A DNA stretch of 64,000 nucleotides from T3SED10-260 sp035363255 (lineage in GTDB: Bacteria > Caldisericota > Caldisericia > UBA6126), in contig DAOSES010000011.1 of the NCBI GenBank assembly GCA_035363255.1, forward strand, positions 16,850-80,849, given 5' to 3'. Shown here piece after piece: positions 51,355 to 60,128 of this stretch. Below the pieces are notes generated by a model, which had not been told where the DNA came from, ran no database searches, and saw only the letters and a program-made list of their open reading frames with translations. Every line of letters starts with the position of its first letter. Within the stretch, counting starts at the first letter, position 1. The position numbers and the translations under genes are program-made.

Positions 51355-52599
51355 ATGCACCACAAGATCCAAAGCTTGCTCTTGCTCTTTTTTTTGCTAC
51401 TTGCTTTTTCCTCGCATAAAGTCTTATCAAAACCCGATGCTCGTATTAGCACCAACGAAGATGGTTTTGCCTTTGTCTCGGGTATCGATGCCAATAAATT
51501 GCTTGTTTTAAGTCCTTATGGTCAGATCATCAACAAAATAAGCCTTCCTGAAAAAATTAAAAGCGTGGATTATGTGTCCTCTTGTCCTTGCGGTGGCTAT
51601 ATCTTGCTTGCTGATTCTCAAAATGGGATTGCTCTCACCCTGGATGATCGATCTGGCAAACAGCTTCTCAACTTTCCCTCTGTAAAAAACCCTGGAGCAG
51701 TAAGTATATCCAGGCATAAAGTTCGCTATATTGCTATTGCTGATACCAAAAAAAATGTAGTGGCTATTTTTACCGAGACAGGTGCACTTGTGCGCGAAAT
51801 TCAAGGAGGATCACGCTTTAGACAAGCAAATCAAATCATCCTCGATCAAGACAACCATCTTTGGGTACTCGACCAAGTATCCAACAAAATTCTGCGAATG
51901 GATATCCAGGGCAAGTTACTACTCACCATCCAGGCGAATAGATCTATTCCATTGCAGATGGCTTTAGATATCGATGTGGACGAAGAAAAACGTCTTCATG
52001 TCTTGGATAAGTCTGGCAAAGTGCTTGTTTTTTCATTTCAAGGCAAACTTCAAGAAAGCAAAGATTTGTTAAAAACAATTCAAAGTCAGGTACTTTGTTT
52101 TAGCGTGAACACACAAGATCATACCTATCGTGTCATCACAAGCAGCTCTCAGTATTTTCAACTCGATACTCAGCTGGGGATTCATGCAAGTATATCCAAT
52201 CTCAGCACCGAGAAACAAAAAAAAGTCATAGTGCTTCGAATTGGTAGCAGAATTATGGAGCATCTCGGCATCGATGCCGCTCTTATCGAAGAAGCTCCCT
52301 TCATTGATCCAGCAAGCAATCGGAGCATGGTGCCCATTCGAGCCATAGCAGAAATATTTGGAGCTGAAGTCAAGTGGAATGCTTCAAAACGAGAAATCGC
52401 CATTAGCTGGAATAAAAAGCTGATTGTACTTACCATCAACTCAGATCTTGCCTTGATAGATGGCTCTCAATACAAGATGGATGCGCGACCTGTCATTCGA
52501 AAAGACCGCACCTTTGTTCCTCTTCGTTTTATCTCGGAGGCATTTGGAGCCCAGATCCAATGGTATGCCAAAGACCAAAAAATTGTGATCAGTCAATAA
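51355..52599 (+). CDS. Exported beta-propeller-like protein with stalk domain
   Basis: The 414-aa protein has a signal peptide (about 1-25), a repeat region (about 27-275) that reads as NHL-like propeller blades (HLWVLDQVSNKILRMDIQGK, RLHVLDKSGKVLVFSFQGK, and the variant CGGYILLADSQNG) and a C-terminal copper amine oxidase-N-like stalk domain (about 285-414) with NRSMVPIRAIAEIFGAEV and DRTFVPLRFISEAFGAQI. No catalytic residues stand out. It probably binds a ligand at the surface. Its coupling to the PsbP-like lipoprotein repeats the 13-15 kb arrangement. Confidence 0.8.
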   Translation: MHHKIQSLLLLFFLLLAFSSHKVLSKPDARISTNEDGFAFVSGIDANKLLVLSPYGQIINKISLPEKIKSVDYVSSCPCGGYILLADSQNGIALTLDDRSGKQLLNFPSVKNPGAVSISRHKVRYIAIADTKKNVVAIFTETGALVREIQGGSRFRQANQIILDQDNHLWVLDQVSNKILRMDIQGKLLLTIQANRSIPLQMALDIDVDEEKRLHVLDKSGKVLVFSFQGKLQESKDLLKTIQSQVLCFSVNTQDHTYRVITSSSQYFQLDTQLGIHASISNLSTEKQKKVIVLRIGSRIMEHLGIDAALIEEAPFIDPASNRSMVPIRAIAEIFGAEVKWNASKREIAISWNKKLIVLTINSDLALIDGSQYKMDARPVIRKDRTFVPLRFISEAFGAQIQWYAKDQKIVISQ

Positions 52600-52608
52600 A
52601 ACTAAATA

Positions 52609-53505
52609 TTAGCGAGTTATTTCAGGGGGGGCAATAAGCAGGGCTTGCTTGAGTGTTTCAAATTCAAGTTGAACGAGAGTGCCCAGCCAAGGATGATCTT
52701 TAAGTTTGACGGTGGCTTTACGTATGTTTCCTTGATTAGGGCCACTTTTTATCATATAAAGCTTCATATCTTCAAATAGTTCCTTGTTTTTTGGGGCTTT
52801 TACCTGGATCTCTGCTAATTCTTCTTGCTTGATGAAAGTGCTGTCAGCTATTACTTCATAATCGTAATCTCTATCCTGGTAGAATTGATGCATTGCTTGA
52901 ATAAAAGGATCTATAATCATACCCCAAAGAGGAACACTCTGTGGAGGGGTGCTGGTAAATTGCCAGTTGTTCCATTCATCCATAAACCAAAAATTAAAGC
53001 CTATTTGAATCATGTGGATGTTTTGTTTCTGACCTGCTTCATCTGTATAGCTTCCGGAAAACTCATATGACTGTTCGCTTGGAATGGCATTCAGTGTGAT
53101 CAAAACTCTATCTTGGGGACCTTGCTTGCCTGAATGGATTTGGACCCGATAGGAATAGGGTTCTGCGGATAATTCGTGGGGTAGATTTAAGGGGTGTCGG
53201 GCATCAATCAAAAATTTTCGAACATTTCTACGTTGGTATAGAACTAACTGATCAGAAAACTCTTCATATCTATCCTGAGCTGGAACCACAATTTTAACTG
53301 AATCTTTGGATAAGCTTGGTGTTACAAATGAGCCCTGATGATCGCTTGTATATTCCTGCTCATCAACTATCACTTTGAAATTGCTTAAAGGTTTTTGGTG
53401 AAAGCTATCCACCAGATAAGCTTCCAAGACTGGCCCCGACTTACATGCTCCTAAAAAAATACTTAAAACAAGCAACAAACAGAAAAAATGCAATCTTTTT
53501 ATCAT
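52609..53505 (-). CDS. Lipoprotein of unknown function
   Basis: The 298-aa protein has a signal with a good lipobox (SIFLGACKSG), an N-terminal beta domain like a carboxypeptidase-regulatory fold (about 28-90, AYLVDSFHQKPLSNFKVIVD) and a larger C-terminal beta-rich region (about 110-298) with many aromatic residues (FNFWFMDEWNNWQF). That region could be a LppX/LolA-like or DUF-type barrel, which I cannot name with confidence. I choose the ATG at 53505 because a promoter lies exactly 6 nt before it. A GTG at 53511 is in frame but lies in the -10 to +1 spacer. No ribosome site is present. Confidence 0.7.
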   Translation of the reverse strand: MIKRLHFFCLLLVLSIFLGACKSGPVLEAYLVDSFHQKPLSNFKVIVDEQEYTSDHQGSFVTPSLSKDSVKIVVPAQDRYEEFSDQLVLYQRRNVRKFLIDARHPLNLPHELSAEPYSYRVQIHSGKQGPQDRVLITLNAIPSEQSYEFSGSYTDEAGQKQNIHMIQIGFNFWFMDEWNNWQFTSTPPQSVPLWGMIIDPFIQAMHQFYQDRDYDYEVIADSTFIKQEELAEIQVKAPKNKELFEDMKLYMIKSGPNQGNIRKATVKLKDHPWLGTLVQLEFETLKQALLIAPPEITR

Positions 53506-53511
53506 GAGCAC

Positions 53512-53540
53512 ATTTTAAATAAAACATCGCAGTGAATCAA
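53512..53540 (-). promoter_or_regulatory. Promoter of a leaderless transcript (lipoprotein)
   Basis: On the minus strand, -35 TTGATT (53540-53535), an exact 17-nt spacer and -10 TAAAAT (53517-53512), then 6 nt to the ATG at 53505. Transcription would start on the start codon. Confidence 0.7.
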
Positions 53541-53564
53541 GACCAGGCTAATACGATATCCGAG

Positions 53565-54242
53565 TTAAGCCAAAACATCCCGGGATTGATGTTTGATGTT
53601 GCGTCCCTCACAAAGAAAAAAACTGACTTCTGCAATATTTTTACAGTGATCCCCAATGCGTTCCAAATGACGACTGACAAGAAGGTATTGCACATATGAA
53701 CTTGTTTTGTGTGGATTCTGCATGGTTTGTACCAACATTTCTCTAAAAATCTGCCTGCACAAAGCATTTACTTCCTGATCTTTTTTAATGGTTTGGCTTG
53801 CTAGAGTCAAATCTTGCTGGGTGAAGGCTTTAAGGGAGTCATGATACATGCCCAAAACCATATGACTCAGATAGGGAAGATCCATAAGAACAGAAAAATC
53901 TTCTTTACAATCCAGCTCCAGGGAGGCACGAGCTATGTTGACCGCCAGATCTCCGATGCGTTCAATGTCGTTAACCATGCGTAAAATGCTGATTACAGTG
54001 CGCAGATCTATTGCTTCGGGTTGATATAGGGCGATGAATGTGACTCCCAGATTTTCGATTTCAAGTTCCATTTCATTGATGCTTTGATCCTTTTGCATTA
54101 CTTGTTGAGCAAGCTCTTTATCGTTGTTCATCAGAGCTGATATACTTTGTTGAACAGCTTGTTCTGCCAGCCCTGCCATACGGATAATGAGTTCTTCCAG
54201 ATTTTTTATTTTATGATCGATATGTTCTGTTTTTTGTGTCAT
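53565..54242 (-). CDS. phoU: Phosphate transport regulator PhoU
   Basis: Cytoplasmic metal-binding helical protein that links the Pst transporter to PhoR inhibition. The 225-aa protein has two three-helix repeats, each with the metal motif: DIERIGDLAVNIARAS near 94-109 and HLERIGDHCKNIAEVS near 192-207. It is the last gene of the phosphate operon, 3 nt after pstB. No terminator is visible behind it. Confidence 0.95.
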   Translation of the reverse strand: MTQKTEHIDHKIKNLEELIIRMAGLAEQAVQQSISALMNNDKELAQQVMQKDQSINEMELEIENLGVTFIALYQPEAIDLRTVISILRMVNDIERIGDLAVNIARASLELDCKEDFSVLMDLPYLSHMVLGMYHDSLKAFTQQDLTLASQTIKKDQEVNALCRQIFREMLVQTMQNPHKTSSYVQYLLVSRHLERIGDHCKNIAEVSFFLCEGRNIKHQSRDVLA

Positions 54243-54245
54243 AAC

Positions 54246-55010
54246 TTAACCAAACCTTCCCGTGATATATTCTTCGGTTAATTTTTTTCCAGGGGTAGTG
54301 AATATTTTTTCAGTTTTATCATATTCAATGAGTTCGCCCATCATAAAGAAAGCCGTATATTGCGAGACCCGTGCGGCTTGTTGCATATTGTGTGTAACGA
54401 TGATGATTGTGTAAAAATTTTTCAATTCACGAATCAAATCTTCGATTTTTCCAGTTGCTACAGGATCAAGCGCAGAGCAGGGTTCATCAAATAGAATTAC
54501 TTTGGGTTTGGTGGCCAAAGCTCTGGCAATACATAAACGTTGTTGTTGTCCCCCTGAAAGCTGGGTTCCTGCTTGATTCAATTTATCTTTAACTTCATCC
54601 CATAAGGCTGCTTTTCTAAGGGCTTCTTCAACGATCTCTCTCGATTGCGTTTTTTTAAGGCGAATACCATTGAGAGTGTATCCTGCCAGGACATTTCCCG
54701 CTATGGTCATAGTCGGAAAAGGATTGGGTCGTTGAAATACCATCCCTATTTGTTTTCTAAGGGTCATCGCTTCCATCGCATATATGTTTTCAGCTTGCAT
54801 GAATAAATCACCCTTGGTGCTTGTTTTTGGTGTAAGTTCATGGAGTCGGTTAATGCATCTGACAAAGGTAGTTTTACCGCAACCCGACGGCCCTATTACT
54901 GCGGTTACAGAGTTTTTTGGTGCTTGAAGATTAATGTTTTTAAGAACTTGAAATGTATCGTACCATGCAGAAAAGTTTTCTGCTCGTATCATGATTTCTT
55001 GTGCACTCAT
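54246..55010 (-). CDS. pstB: Phosphate ABC transporter ATPase PstB
   Basis: Energises phosphate uptake. From the ATG at 55010 (GGAAGGAG upstream) it is 254 aa. Motifs are Walker A GPSGCGKTT near 40, signature LSGGQQQRLC near 150, Walker B VILFDEPCSALDP near 170 and the switch His in VTHNMQQA. The frame is open 43 codons further, but that stretch lies inside pstA and has no site. The gap to pstA is 1 nt. Confidence 0.97.
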   Translation of the reverse strand: MSAQEIMIRAENFSAWYDTFQVLKNINLQAPKNSVTAVIGPSGCGKTTFVRCINRLHELTPKTSTKGDLFMQAENIYAMEAMTLRKQIGMVFQRPNPFPTMTIAGNVLAGYTLNGIRLKKTQSREIVEEALRKAALWDEVKDKLNQAGTQLSGGQQQRLCIARALATKPKVILFDEPCSALDPVATGKIEDLIRELKNFYTIIIVTHNMQQAARVSQYTAFFMMGELIEYDKTEKIFTTPGKKLTEEYITGRFG

Positions 55011-55011
55011 A

Positions 55012-55839
55012 TTATCTCCTTCCTGATAGTCTTTTTGCGAGATATTTTGCAAGCAAACTGTTTGCAAACACAAAAAAGACCAATACAATAGCGGCTGCCC
55101 ATGCTTGCTGGTGAAGGGATTCATAGGGAGTACGAGCATAATCGTAAATTTGCAGAGTCATGGTTGATACTGGTTTCATAAAGTTAACTGAAAAGAAACG
55201 ATTTCCAAAGGCAGTAAAAAGCAAAGGAGCGGTCTCCCCTGCAACTCTTGCCATAGAAGATAATATCCCTCCCACTATTCCTCCCAGTGCTGTACGAAGT
55301 AAAATGCTGAAGGTGGTACGCCATCGTGGGGCTCCTAAAGCTAAAGCTGCTTCTTTTAAGGTAGGTGGCACCAGAAGCAACACCTCTTCAGTAGATCGAG
55401 TTACGATGGGAAACATCATGATTGCCAAAGCCAAACCCCCTGCATATGCTGAATAGTGGCCAGTTTTGAGCACTATAGCAGCATAAGCTACAATTCCTAC
55501 TACGATGGAGGGAAGACCTTGAAGTACTTCCGTTAACAAACGGATAAGTCCTGCCAAGCGGTGATCTCGATACTCAACCAGGAATATTCCTGAAAACAAT
55601 CCAAAGGGAATGCCAATAGCACTTGCCAGACCTACTGTCATGAGGGTTCCAGTAATGGCATTCAGCATTCCTCCTCCTTCTTCTCCAAAAGGTTTGGGAT
55701 TATTGATAAAAAATGCCAGGTTGATGCTTGAGAATCCACTCTTCAATAGATAAGCGATGATCAAAAGCAATGGAATCAGGCATATAACAAAGGAAAGAGT
55801 CAGCATAAAGGTCATGAAGTTGTTTTGTAGTTTTTTCAT
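55012..55839 (-). CDS. pstA: Phosphate ABC transporter permease PstA
   Basis: The 275-aa permease has six membrane helices (the first about 12-35) and the EAA-type loop KEAALALGAPRWRTTFSILL near 162-181 that contacts PstB. It pairs with PstC to form the channel. The gene sits 4 nt after pstC and 1 nt before pstB. Confidence 0.96.
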   Translation of the reverse strand: MKKLQNNFMTFMLTLSFVICLIPLLLIIAYLLKSGFSSINLAFFINNPKPFGEEGGGMLNAITGTLMTVGLASAIGIPFGLFSGIFLVEYRDHRLAGLIRLLTEVLQGLPSIVVGIVAYAAIVLKTGHYSAYAGGLALAIMMFPIVTRSTEEVLLLVPPTLKEAALALGAPRWRTTFSILLRTALGGIVGGILSSMARVAGETAPLLFTAFGNRFFSVNFMKPVSTMTLQIYDYARTPYESLHQQAWAAAIVLVFFVFANSLLAKYLAKRLSGRR

Positions 55840-55843
55840 CCTT

Positions 55844-56758
55844 TTACCTGCCCTTATTGATGGAATACCGTTTTAGGATCATACGCATAATGACATTTAC
55901 GCAAAAAGTTATGATAAAGAGAATTAACGCAAGATAAACTAACGATGAAAGTTGAAGACTGCTTGATGCTTCGTTGAACTCATTTGCAATAACGCTGGCG
56001 AGAGTGTTGGCTGGATCAAATAGAGTTCGAGGGATATCGTTACGATTTCCAATAACCATGGTTACAGCCATGGTTTCTCCCAGAGCTCTACCCAGGGATA
56101 AGCCAATACCCGCAAAAATTCCACTACGCACATAAGGTAAAACTACACTGCGCATTACTTCCCATTTACTCGCCCCAAGCGCATATGCAGCCTCTTTCAA
56201 ATCATTAGGAACCATTTCCAGGACGGATCGGATCATGGAAATAGCATAAGGAAGAATCATGATAGCAAGGATGAGCATGGCACTCATAATGCCAAAACCA
56301 TACGGCTTGGAATTGAATATCGGTATAAAACTCAGATGGGTAAACAAAAAGCCTTGGATGTTGCGAACTACAGGCACCAAAACAAAGAGACCCCATAAGC
56401 CATACACCACCGAGGGAATAGCTGCCAGAACATCAATCATGGAAGCTAAAAAGGAAGCTAATTCCCCTTTTATGTACTCGGAGAGAAATAGAGCGGAACC
56501 TATGGAAAGAAAAGAGGATATTAAAACAGCCAGCAAAGAGGTGCTGAGGGTACCAATAATAAAGGGCAATGCGCTATATAAGTCTTTTATCGGATTCCAT
56601 TGATTTTTGTAAAGGAAAGACCAGGAAAAGGTTTTGATAGACAAGCTGGACGAAGTGATCAGTTCATAAAATATAAATAGAGTTAAGGCAATGATAAGTA
56701 GGCCAAAAAAATAAAGGGTATTGAGATACACCTTGTCTATACTGATTTTTTTTTGCAA
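55844..56758 (-). CDS. pstC: Phosphate ABC transporter permease PstC
   Basis: The 304-aa permease has six or seven helices (first about 12-30), the segment IPSVVYGLWGLFVLVP near 114-129 and the coupling loop KEAAYALGASKWEVMRSVVL near 187-206. The start is TTG with AGGAGG 7 nt upstream. It is separated from pstS by 102 nt that hold a large hairpin. Confidence 0.95.
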   Translation of the reverse strand: MQKKISIDKVYLNTLYFFGLLIIALTLFIFYELITSSSLSIKTFSWSFLYKNQWNPIKDLYSALPFIIGTLSTSLLAVLISSFLSIGSALFLSEYIKGELASFLASMIDVLAAIPSVVYGLWGLFVLVPVVRNIQGFLFTHLSFIPIFNSKPYGFGIMSAMLILAIMILPYAISMIRSVLEMVPNDLKEAAYALGASKWEVMRSVVLPYVRSGIFAGIGLSLGRALGETMAVTMVIGNRNDIPRTLFDPANTLASVIANEFNEASSSLQLSSLVYLALILFIITFCVNVIMRMILKRYSINKGR

Positions 56759-56784
56759 ACTGTTACCTCCTGACCCTTAAAGTG

Positions 56785-56826
56785 CTCAAGATACTGGTTT
56801 TCCTTTCGGAAAACCAGTATCTTGAG
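56785..56826 (-). promoter_or_regulatory. 19-bp GAAA-capped hairpin between pstS and pstC
   Basis: Arms 56808-56826 and 56785-56803 are perfectly complementary over 19 bp. On the transcribed minus strand the loop is GAAA, a stable GNRA tetraloop. No T-run follows (next bases CACTTTAAGG), so it is not a plain terminator. It probably protects the pstS mRNA 3' end or partly attenuates pstC, raising binding protein over permease. Confidence 0.8.
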
Positions 56827-56860
56827 AAAACCTGGGGGTATGAGACATTGCACCGGATAA

Positions 56861-57946
56861 TTATTTAATTAGCTTTTTATCATCAAAAGACATCGACTTG
56901 ACGAGTGCTTTTGCTTTCTCCACCACAGCTGAGGAGAGTTTTCCGTACTGCAGAGTTTCGTTGTATTGTTGACCCTCGGTAATTACCCACCAAAGCATAT
57001 TGGCAGTGCTTTGAGCCTGGGCAAGAGTACGAATGCCATCATTTTGTTCACGATAAGCTATTAGCCAGCTAAAGGTAGCGATAGGGTAGCCCTGGGGGGC
57101 ATCAGTATCGGTGATAGAAACTATCAAATCATCAGGAAGATCGATGTCAGCAGCAAGAGAAACGGCTTCAAGAGAGGGTTCTATTAAGTTTCCACTTTTA
57201 TTCTTGATCTTGGCATAGGGGAGATTGTTTTGGTAGGCATAGATCATTTCAACATAACCGATGGAGTTGGGTGTTGTTTTTATGGATCCTGCTACTCCAT
57301 CATTACCTTTGGAGCCAATACCCACTGGCCAATCGAGGCTTTTACCAACACCCATGCGTTCTGCCCATAGCTTGCTGGCTTTGTTGAGGTAGTCGGTAAA
57401 GGTGTAGGTAGTACCAGAACCATCAGAACGAAATACTGTTAATATCTCTTGATCAGGAAGATTTGCACCAGGATTTAAAGCAAGCAAAGCAGGATCATTC
57501 CAGCGACGGATGTTGCCCAGGTATATACCAGCTATAGTTTCAGCATCAAAGTTCAGCTTGGGGTTTCCAGGGAGATTGTAGCTCAAAACTACAGCTCCAA
57601 GGCAGGCTGGGATATGTAATACGTTGGATCCGGCTTTTTCTATTTCTTCCAAAGACATAGGAGCATCGGTTGCACCAAAGTCAACTGTTTTTTCAATAAG
57701 GTTTTTGATTCCTCCGCCTGAACCAATTCCCTGATAGTTTACTTGAACACCTTTTTCTTGATTGTAAACATCAAAATACTTTTGATACAAAGGGGCGGGA
57801 AAGGTTGCGCCTGCGCCGCTTAATTCTTTAACTTCCGCGGGTTTGTTTTCTACTGCATTTTGCGCAGTGTTGGGTTTTGAGCAGGCTGACATACCAAGAA
57901 GCAAAACCAGGGCTGTTGCCACAACTGCTGAAATACTTTTTTTCAT
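56861..57946 (-). CDS. pstS: Phosphate-binding lipoprotein PstS
   Basis: Captures phosphate outside the membrane and delivers it to PstCA. The 361-aa protein has a lipobox (LLLGMSACSK) and phosphate-binding segments: GAGATFPAPLYQKY near 45-58, GIGSGGGIKNLIEKTVDFGA near 73-92, FRSDGSGTTYTFTDYL near 176-191 and GNDGVAGSIK near 217. The ATG follows GGAGG. Four PhoB/PhoP-type repeats lie 61-99 nt upstream, so it should be induced by phosphate starvation. Confidence 0.97.
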   Translation of the reverse strand: MKKSISAVVATALVLLLGMSACSKPNTAQNAVENKPAEVKELSGAGATFPAPLYQKYFDVYNQEKGVQVNYQGIGSGGGIKNLIEKTVDFGATDAPMSLEEIEKAGSNVLHIPACLGAVVLSYNLPGNPKLNFDAETIAGIYLGNIRRWNDPALLALNPGANLPDQEILTVFRSDGSGTTYTFTDYLNKASKLWAERMGVGKSLDWPVGIGSKGNDGVAGSIKTTPNSIGYVEMIYAYQNNLPYAKIKNKSGNLIEPSLEAVSLAADIDLPDDLIVSITDTDAPQGYPIATFSWLIAYREQNDGIRTLAQAQSTANMLWWVITEGQQYNETLQYGKLSSAVVEKAKALVKSMSFDDKKLIK

Positions 57947-58006
57947 TCATTTTCCTCCATTTTTTAATTCTTTCACTATAAGCTTACAAAAGCATTCAAT
58001 TTTCAT

Positions 58007-58045
58007 TGTTAAGAAATGGTTAAGAAAATATTAAGCTGTGGTTAA
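58007..58045 (-). promoter_or_regulatory. Pho box: four direct repeats at 11-bp period, upstream of pstS
   Basis: On the minus strand the repeats are TTAACC (58045-58040), TTAATA (58034-58029), TTAACC (58023-58018) and TTAACA (58012-58007), each exactly 11 bp from the next. This is the spacing of Bacillus PhoP sites (TTAACA-type). A TATAGT -10 lies at 57980-57975 without a good -35, as expected for an activated promoter. The array overlaps the phoR stop by 4 nt. Confidence 0.88.
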
Positions 58046-59376
58046 GCTATCTCGTTTTCGATAGGTAAAACCACAGTAAAGCAAGATCCTTTACCTAACT
58101 CACTTTTAACCGAGATTGAACCATGATGGGATTCGACAATGTTTTTCACAATCGATAATCCCAAGCCAGTACCAGAGGTTTCTCCTGTACGAGACTTATC
58201 CACTCTGTAAAATCGTTCAAAAATTCTGCTTTGATCGTTGTATGGAATACCAAGACCGCTGTCTTCAACGTTAACTATGTAGCAGGAATCTTCAAAGCGT
58301 TGAGTCAATATGATGACTCCGTGATCTTGGGTATATTTTATGGCATTATCAAGTAGGTTGATAAAAATTTGACGGAGATGGTAGCGGTCTGCGAGTATTT
58401 CTCTCGATGAATCCTGAAGTTTGACATGGATACTGTGATCTTTTTCTTGAATTTTCTGACGGTAAAGATCGATAACTTCACTCATCAGGTCGCCAGGGTT
58501 GAATTTTGTGTAATCGGCTTGTTCACCCGATTCAACTCGTGAGAGCACCAGAAGGTCATTCACGATATCTGATAGTCTTAGGACATTCTGATGAATGATG
58601 GACAAGAATTTTTCTCTTTTCTCAGGACTCAGGGTTTTCTCTTCGTGTAATGTTTCAACAAAGCCCAGTATCGCTGTCAATGGACTACGTAATTCATGAG
58701 AAACATTTGCCACAAAGTCAGCTCTGATTCTTTCGAGTTTGCGTATCTGGGTCCAATCGCTTAGTTTGATAAGAAGTTGTGGATCGTTTTGAATGTGAAG
58801 TGCTATCAACTCAAATCTTACATTTTTTTCTGCAGGAGACATAAAGACCACTTCTCCATGGTTTGGATCCTGAGTTTCCAGAGAGGATTTTATTTTTGAG
58901 CAAAGTTCGGGATGGATAATTACTTCCCAATAATGCTTGCCAATAACTAAAGGAGGGAAATTGAGTAGAGCTTCCATCGCAGGATTGCACTGGATTATTT
59001 TTCCTTCCTGATTGCAAATCAAGACCCCTTCACTCATATAGTTGATGATGTGTTGTAATTTGTTTTTTTCGTGTTCAATCAGGTGCTTTTGCTCGCTGAT
59101 GTTTTTCCATGCATGTTCGATATTGTGAATCATGTCCATATGAAAGGAATCCTGATCGATTTTGAGTTGCTTGTAAAGAGAGCGTTCATAAGGGTCCCAG
59201 AAGTAAAAAAGAAAAATCACATGCAAAAGGATAGAAACCAAAACTACAGGTAAAAGATAGTAAAGAGTGATCTGCCACCAGCTGAAGTTATGCCATATGG
59301 GGTTTAGGATAAAAAGCAGTAGGATCAAACTGGATATGCTTGCTGAAATAGAAAAGAAAAAAAAACGTTTTTTCAA
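58042..59376 (-). CDS. phoR: Phosphate sensor histidine kinase PhoR
   Basis: Membrane kinase that phosphorylates PhoB. The 444-aa protein has two membrane helices (about 9-25 and 38-60), only a short loop outside, a PAS domain (about 105-215, MSEGVLICNQEGKIIQCNPA), HisKA with the phosphorylated His227 in FVANVSHELRSPLTAILG, and the ATP domain with NLLDNAIKYT, DSGLGIPYNDQSRIFERFYR and GTGLGLSIVKNIV. The lack of a large sensor domain fits signalling through PstB-PhoU. It lies 4 nt after phoB. pstS follows after 95 nt with its own promoter. Confidence 0.93.
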   Translation of the reverse strand: MKKRFFFFSISASISSLILLLFILNPIWHNFSWWQITLYYLLPVVLVSILLHVIFLFYFWDPYERSLYKQLKIDQDSFHMDMIHNIEHAWKNISEQKHLIEHEKNKLQHIINYMSEGVLICNQEGKIIQCNPAMEALLNFPPLVIGKHYWEVIIHPELCSKIKSSLETQDPNHGEVVFMSPAEKNVRFELIALHIQNDPQLLIKLSDWTQIRKLERIRADFVANVSHELRSPLTAILGFVETLHEEKTLSPEKREKFLSIIHQNVLRLSDIVNDLLVLSRVESGEQADYTKFNPGDLMSEVIDLYRQKIQEKDHSIHVKLQDSSREILADRYHLRQIFINLLDNAIKYTQDHGVIILTQRFEDSCYIVNVEDSGLGIPYNDQSRIFERFYRVDKSRTGETSGTGLGLSIVKNIVESHHGSISVKSELGKGSCFTVVLPIENEIA

Positions 59377-59380
59377 GGGT

Positions 59381-60067
59381 CTAATCTCTTAAACGAAATT
59401 TATAGCCAATTCCACGGACAGTTTCAATCATGGATGAAGCATTGGCAAGCTTCTTTCGAAGGGAATTGATATGCACATCCACGACTCGATCTATCACCAG
59501 GACTTCATCCATCCAAACTGTTTGCAGGATTTTTTCTCGCGACATAACCTTGCCTTCATTCATAAGCAAGTGCATTAAAAGGTCAAATTCAATGGCGGTG
59601 AGTTCAATATCACTACCCTCGACTTTCACTTCTCGTCTTGCTGAATTTAAGTACAATAGCGGGGAATTGAAACAAAAACTGTTTTGATCAGGCTCTTCAC
59701 TTCGCTGAAAGATTTTTCTCACACGAGCCAACAAAACTCTTGGACTGAAAGGTTTTGTCACATAATCTTCTGCACCCAATTCAAGACCCATGATGATATC
59801 AGCATCGTCTCCTCTTGCTGATTCAATAATAACTGGAATTTTCTTCAATGTAGAGTCTTGTTTTATTTTTTTTAAAATCTCAATTCCACCTATTTTGGGC
59901 AACATCAAATCAAGAACGATCAAATCAAGCTTATTCTCGGAGAGTTTTTTTAATGCTTCTTCTCCATCATAAGCTTGAACTATCTCATAGCCTTCTTTTG
60001 CAAGGTGAAAGGCTATCAACTCAGCAATATCGGGTCGGTCCTCTACCAATAAGATTTGTTTTTTCAT
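59381..60067 (-). CDS. phoB: Phosphate response regulator PhoB/PhoP (OmpR family)
   Basis: The 228-aa protein has a receiver domain (Asp53 in IVLDLMLPKIGG, switch Lys in DYVTKPFS near 101-104) and a winged-helix DNA-binding domain (about 130-226, with VIDRVVDVHINSLRKKLAN). It should bind the repeats before pstS. Its own ATG has no ribosome site. A TAAAAT box (60080-60075) sits 7 nt before it, suggesting a leaderless start, and one TTAACA (60116-60111) with weak repeats 11 bp either side may allow autoregulation. Confidence 0.93.
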   Translation of the reverse strand: MKKQILLVEDRPDIAELIAFHLAKEGYEIVQAYDGEEALKKLSENKLDLIVLDLMLPKIGGIEILKKIKQDSTLKKIPVIIESARGDDADIIMGLELGAEDYVTKPFSPRVLLARVRKIFQRSEEPDQNSFCFNSPLLYLNSARREVKVEGSDIELTAIEFDLLMHLLMNEGKVMSREKILQTVWMDEVLVIDRVVDVHINSLRKKLANASSMIETVRGIGYKFRLRD

Positions 60068-60128
60068 GTAGTGAATTTTAACATGAGCCAGCGGATGTGA
60101 ATATGATTTTTGTTAAGTTTTTATAAAC

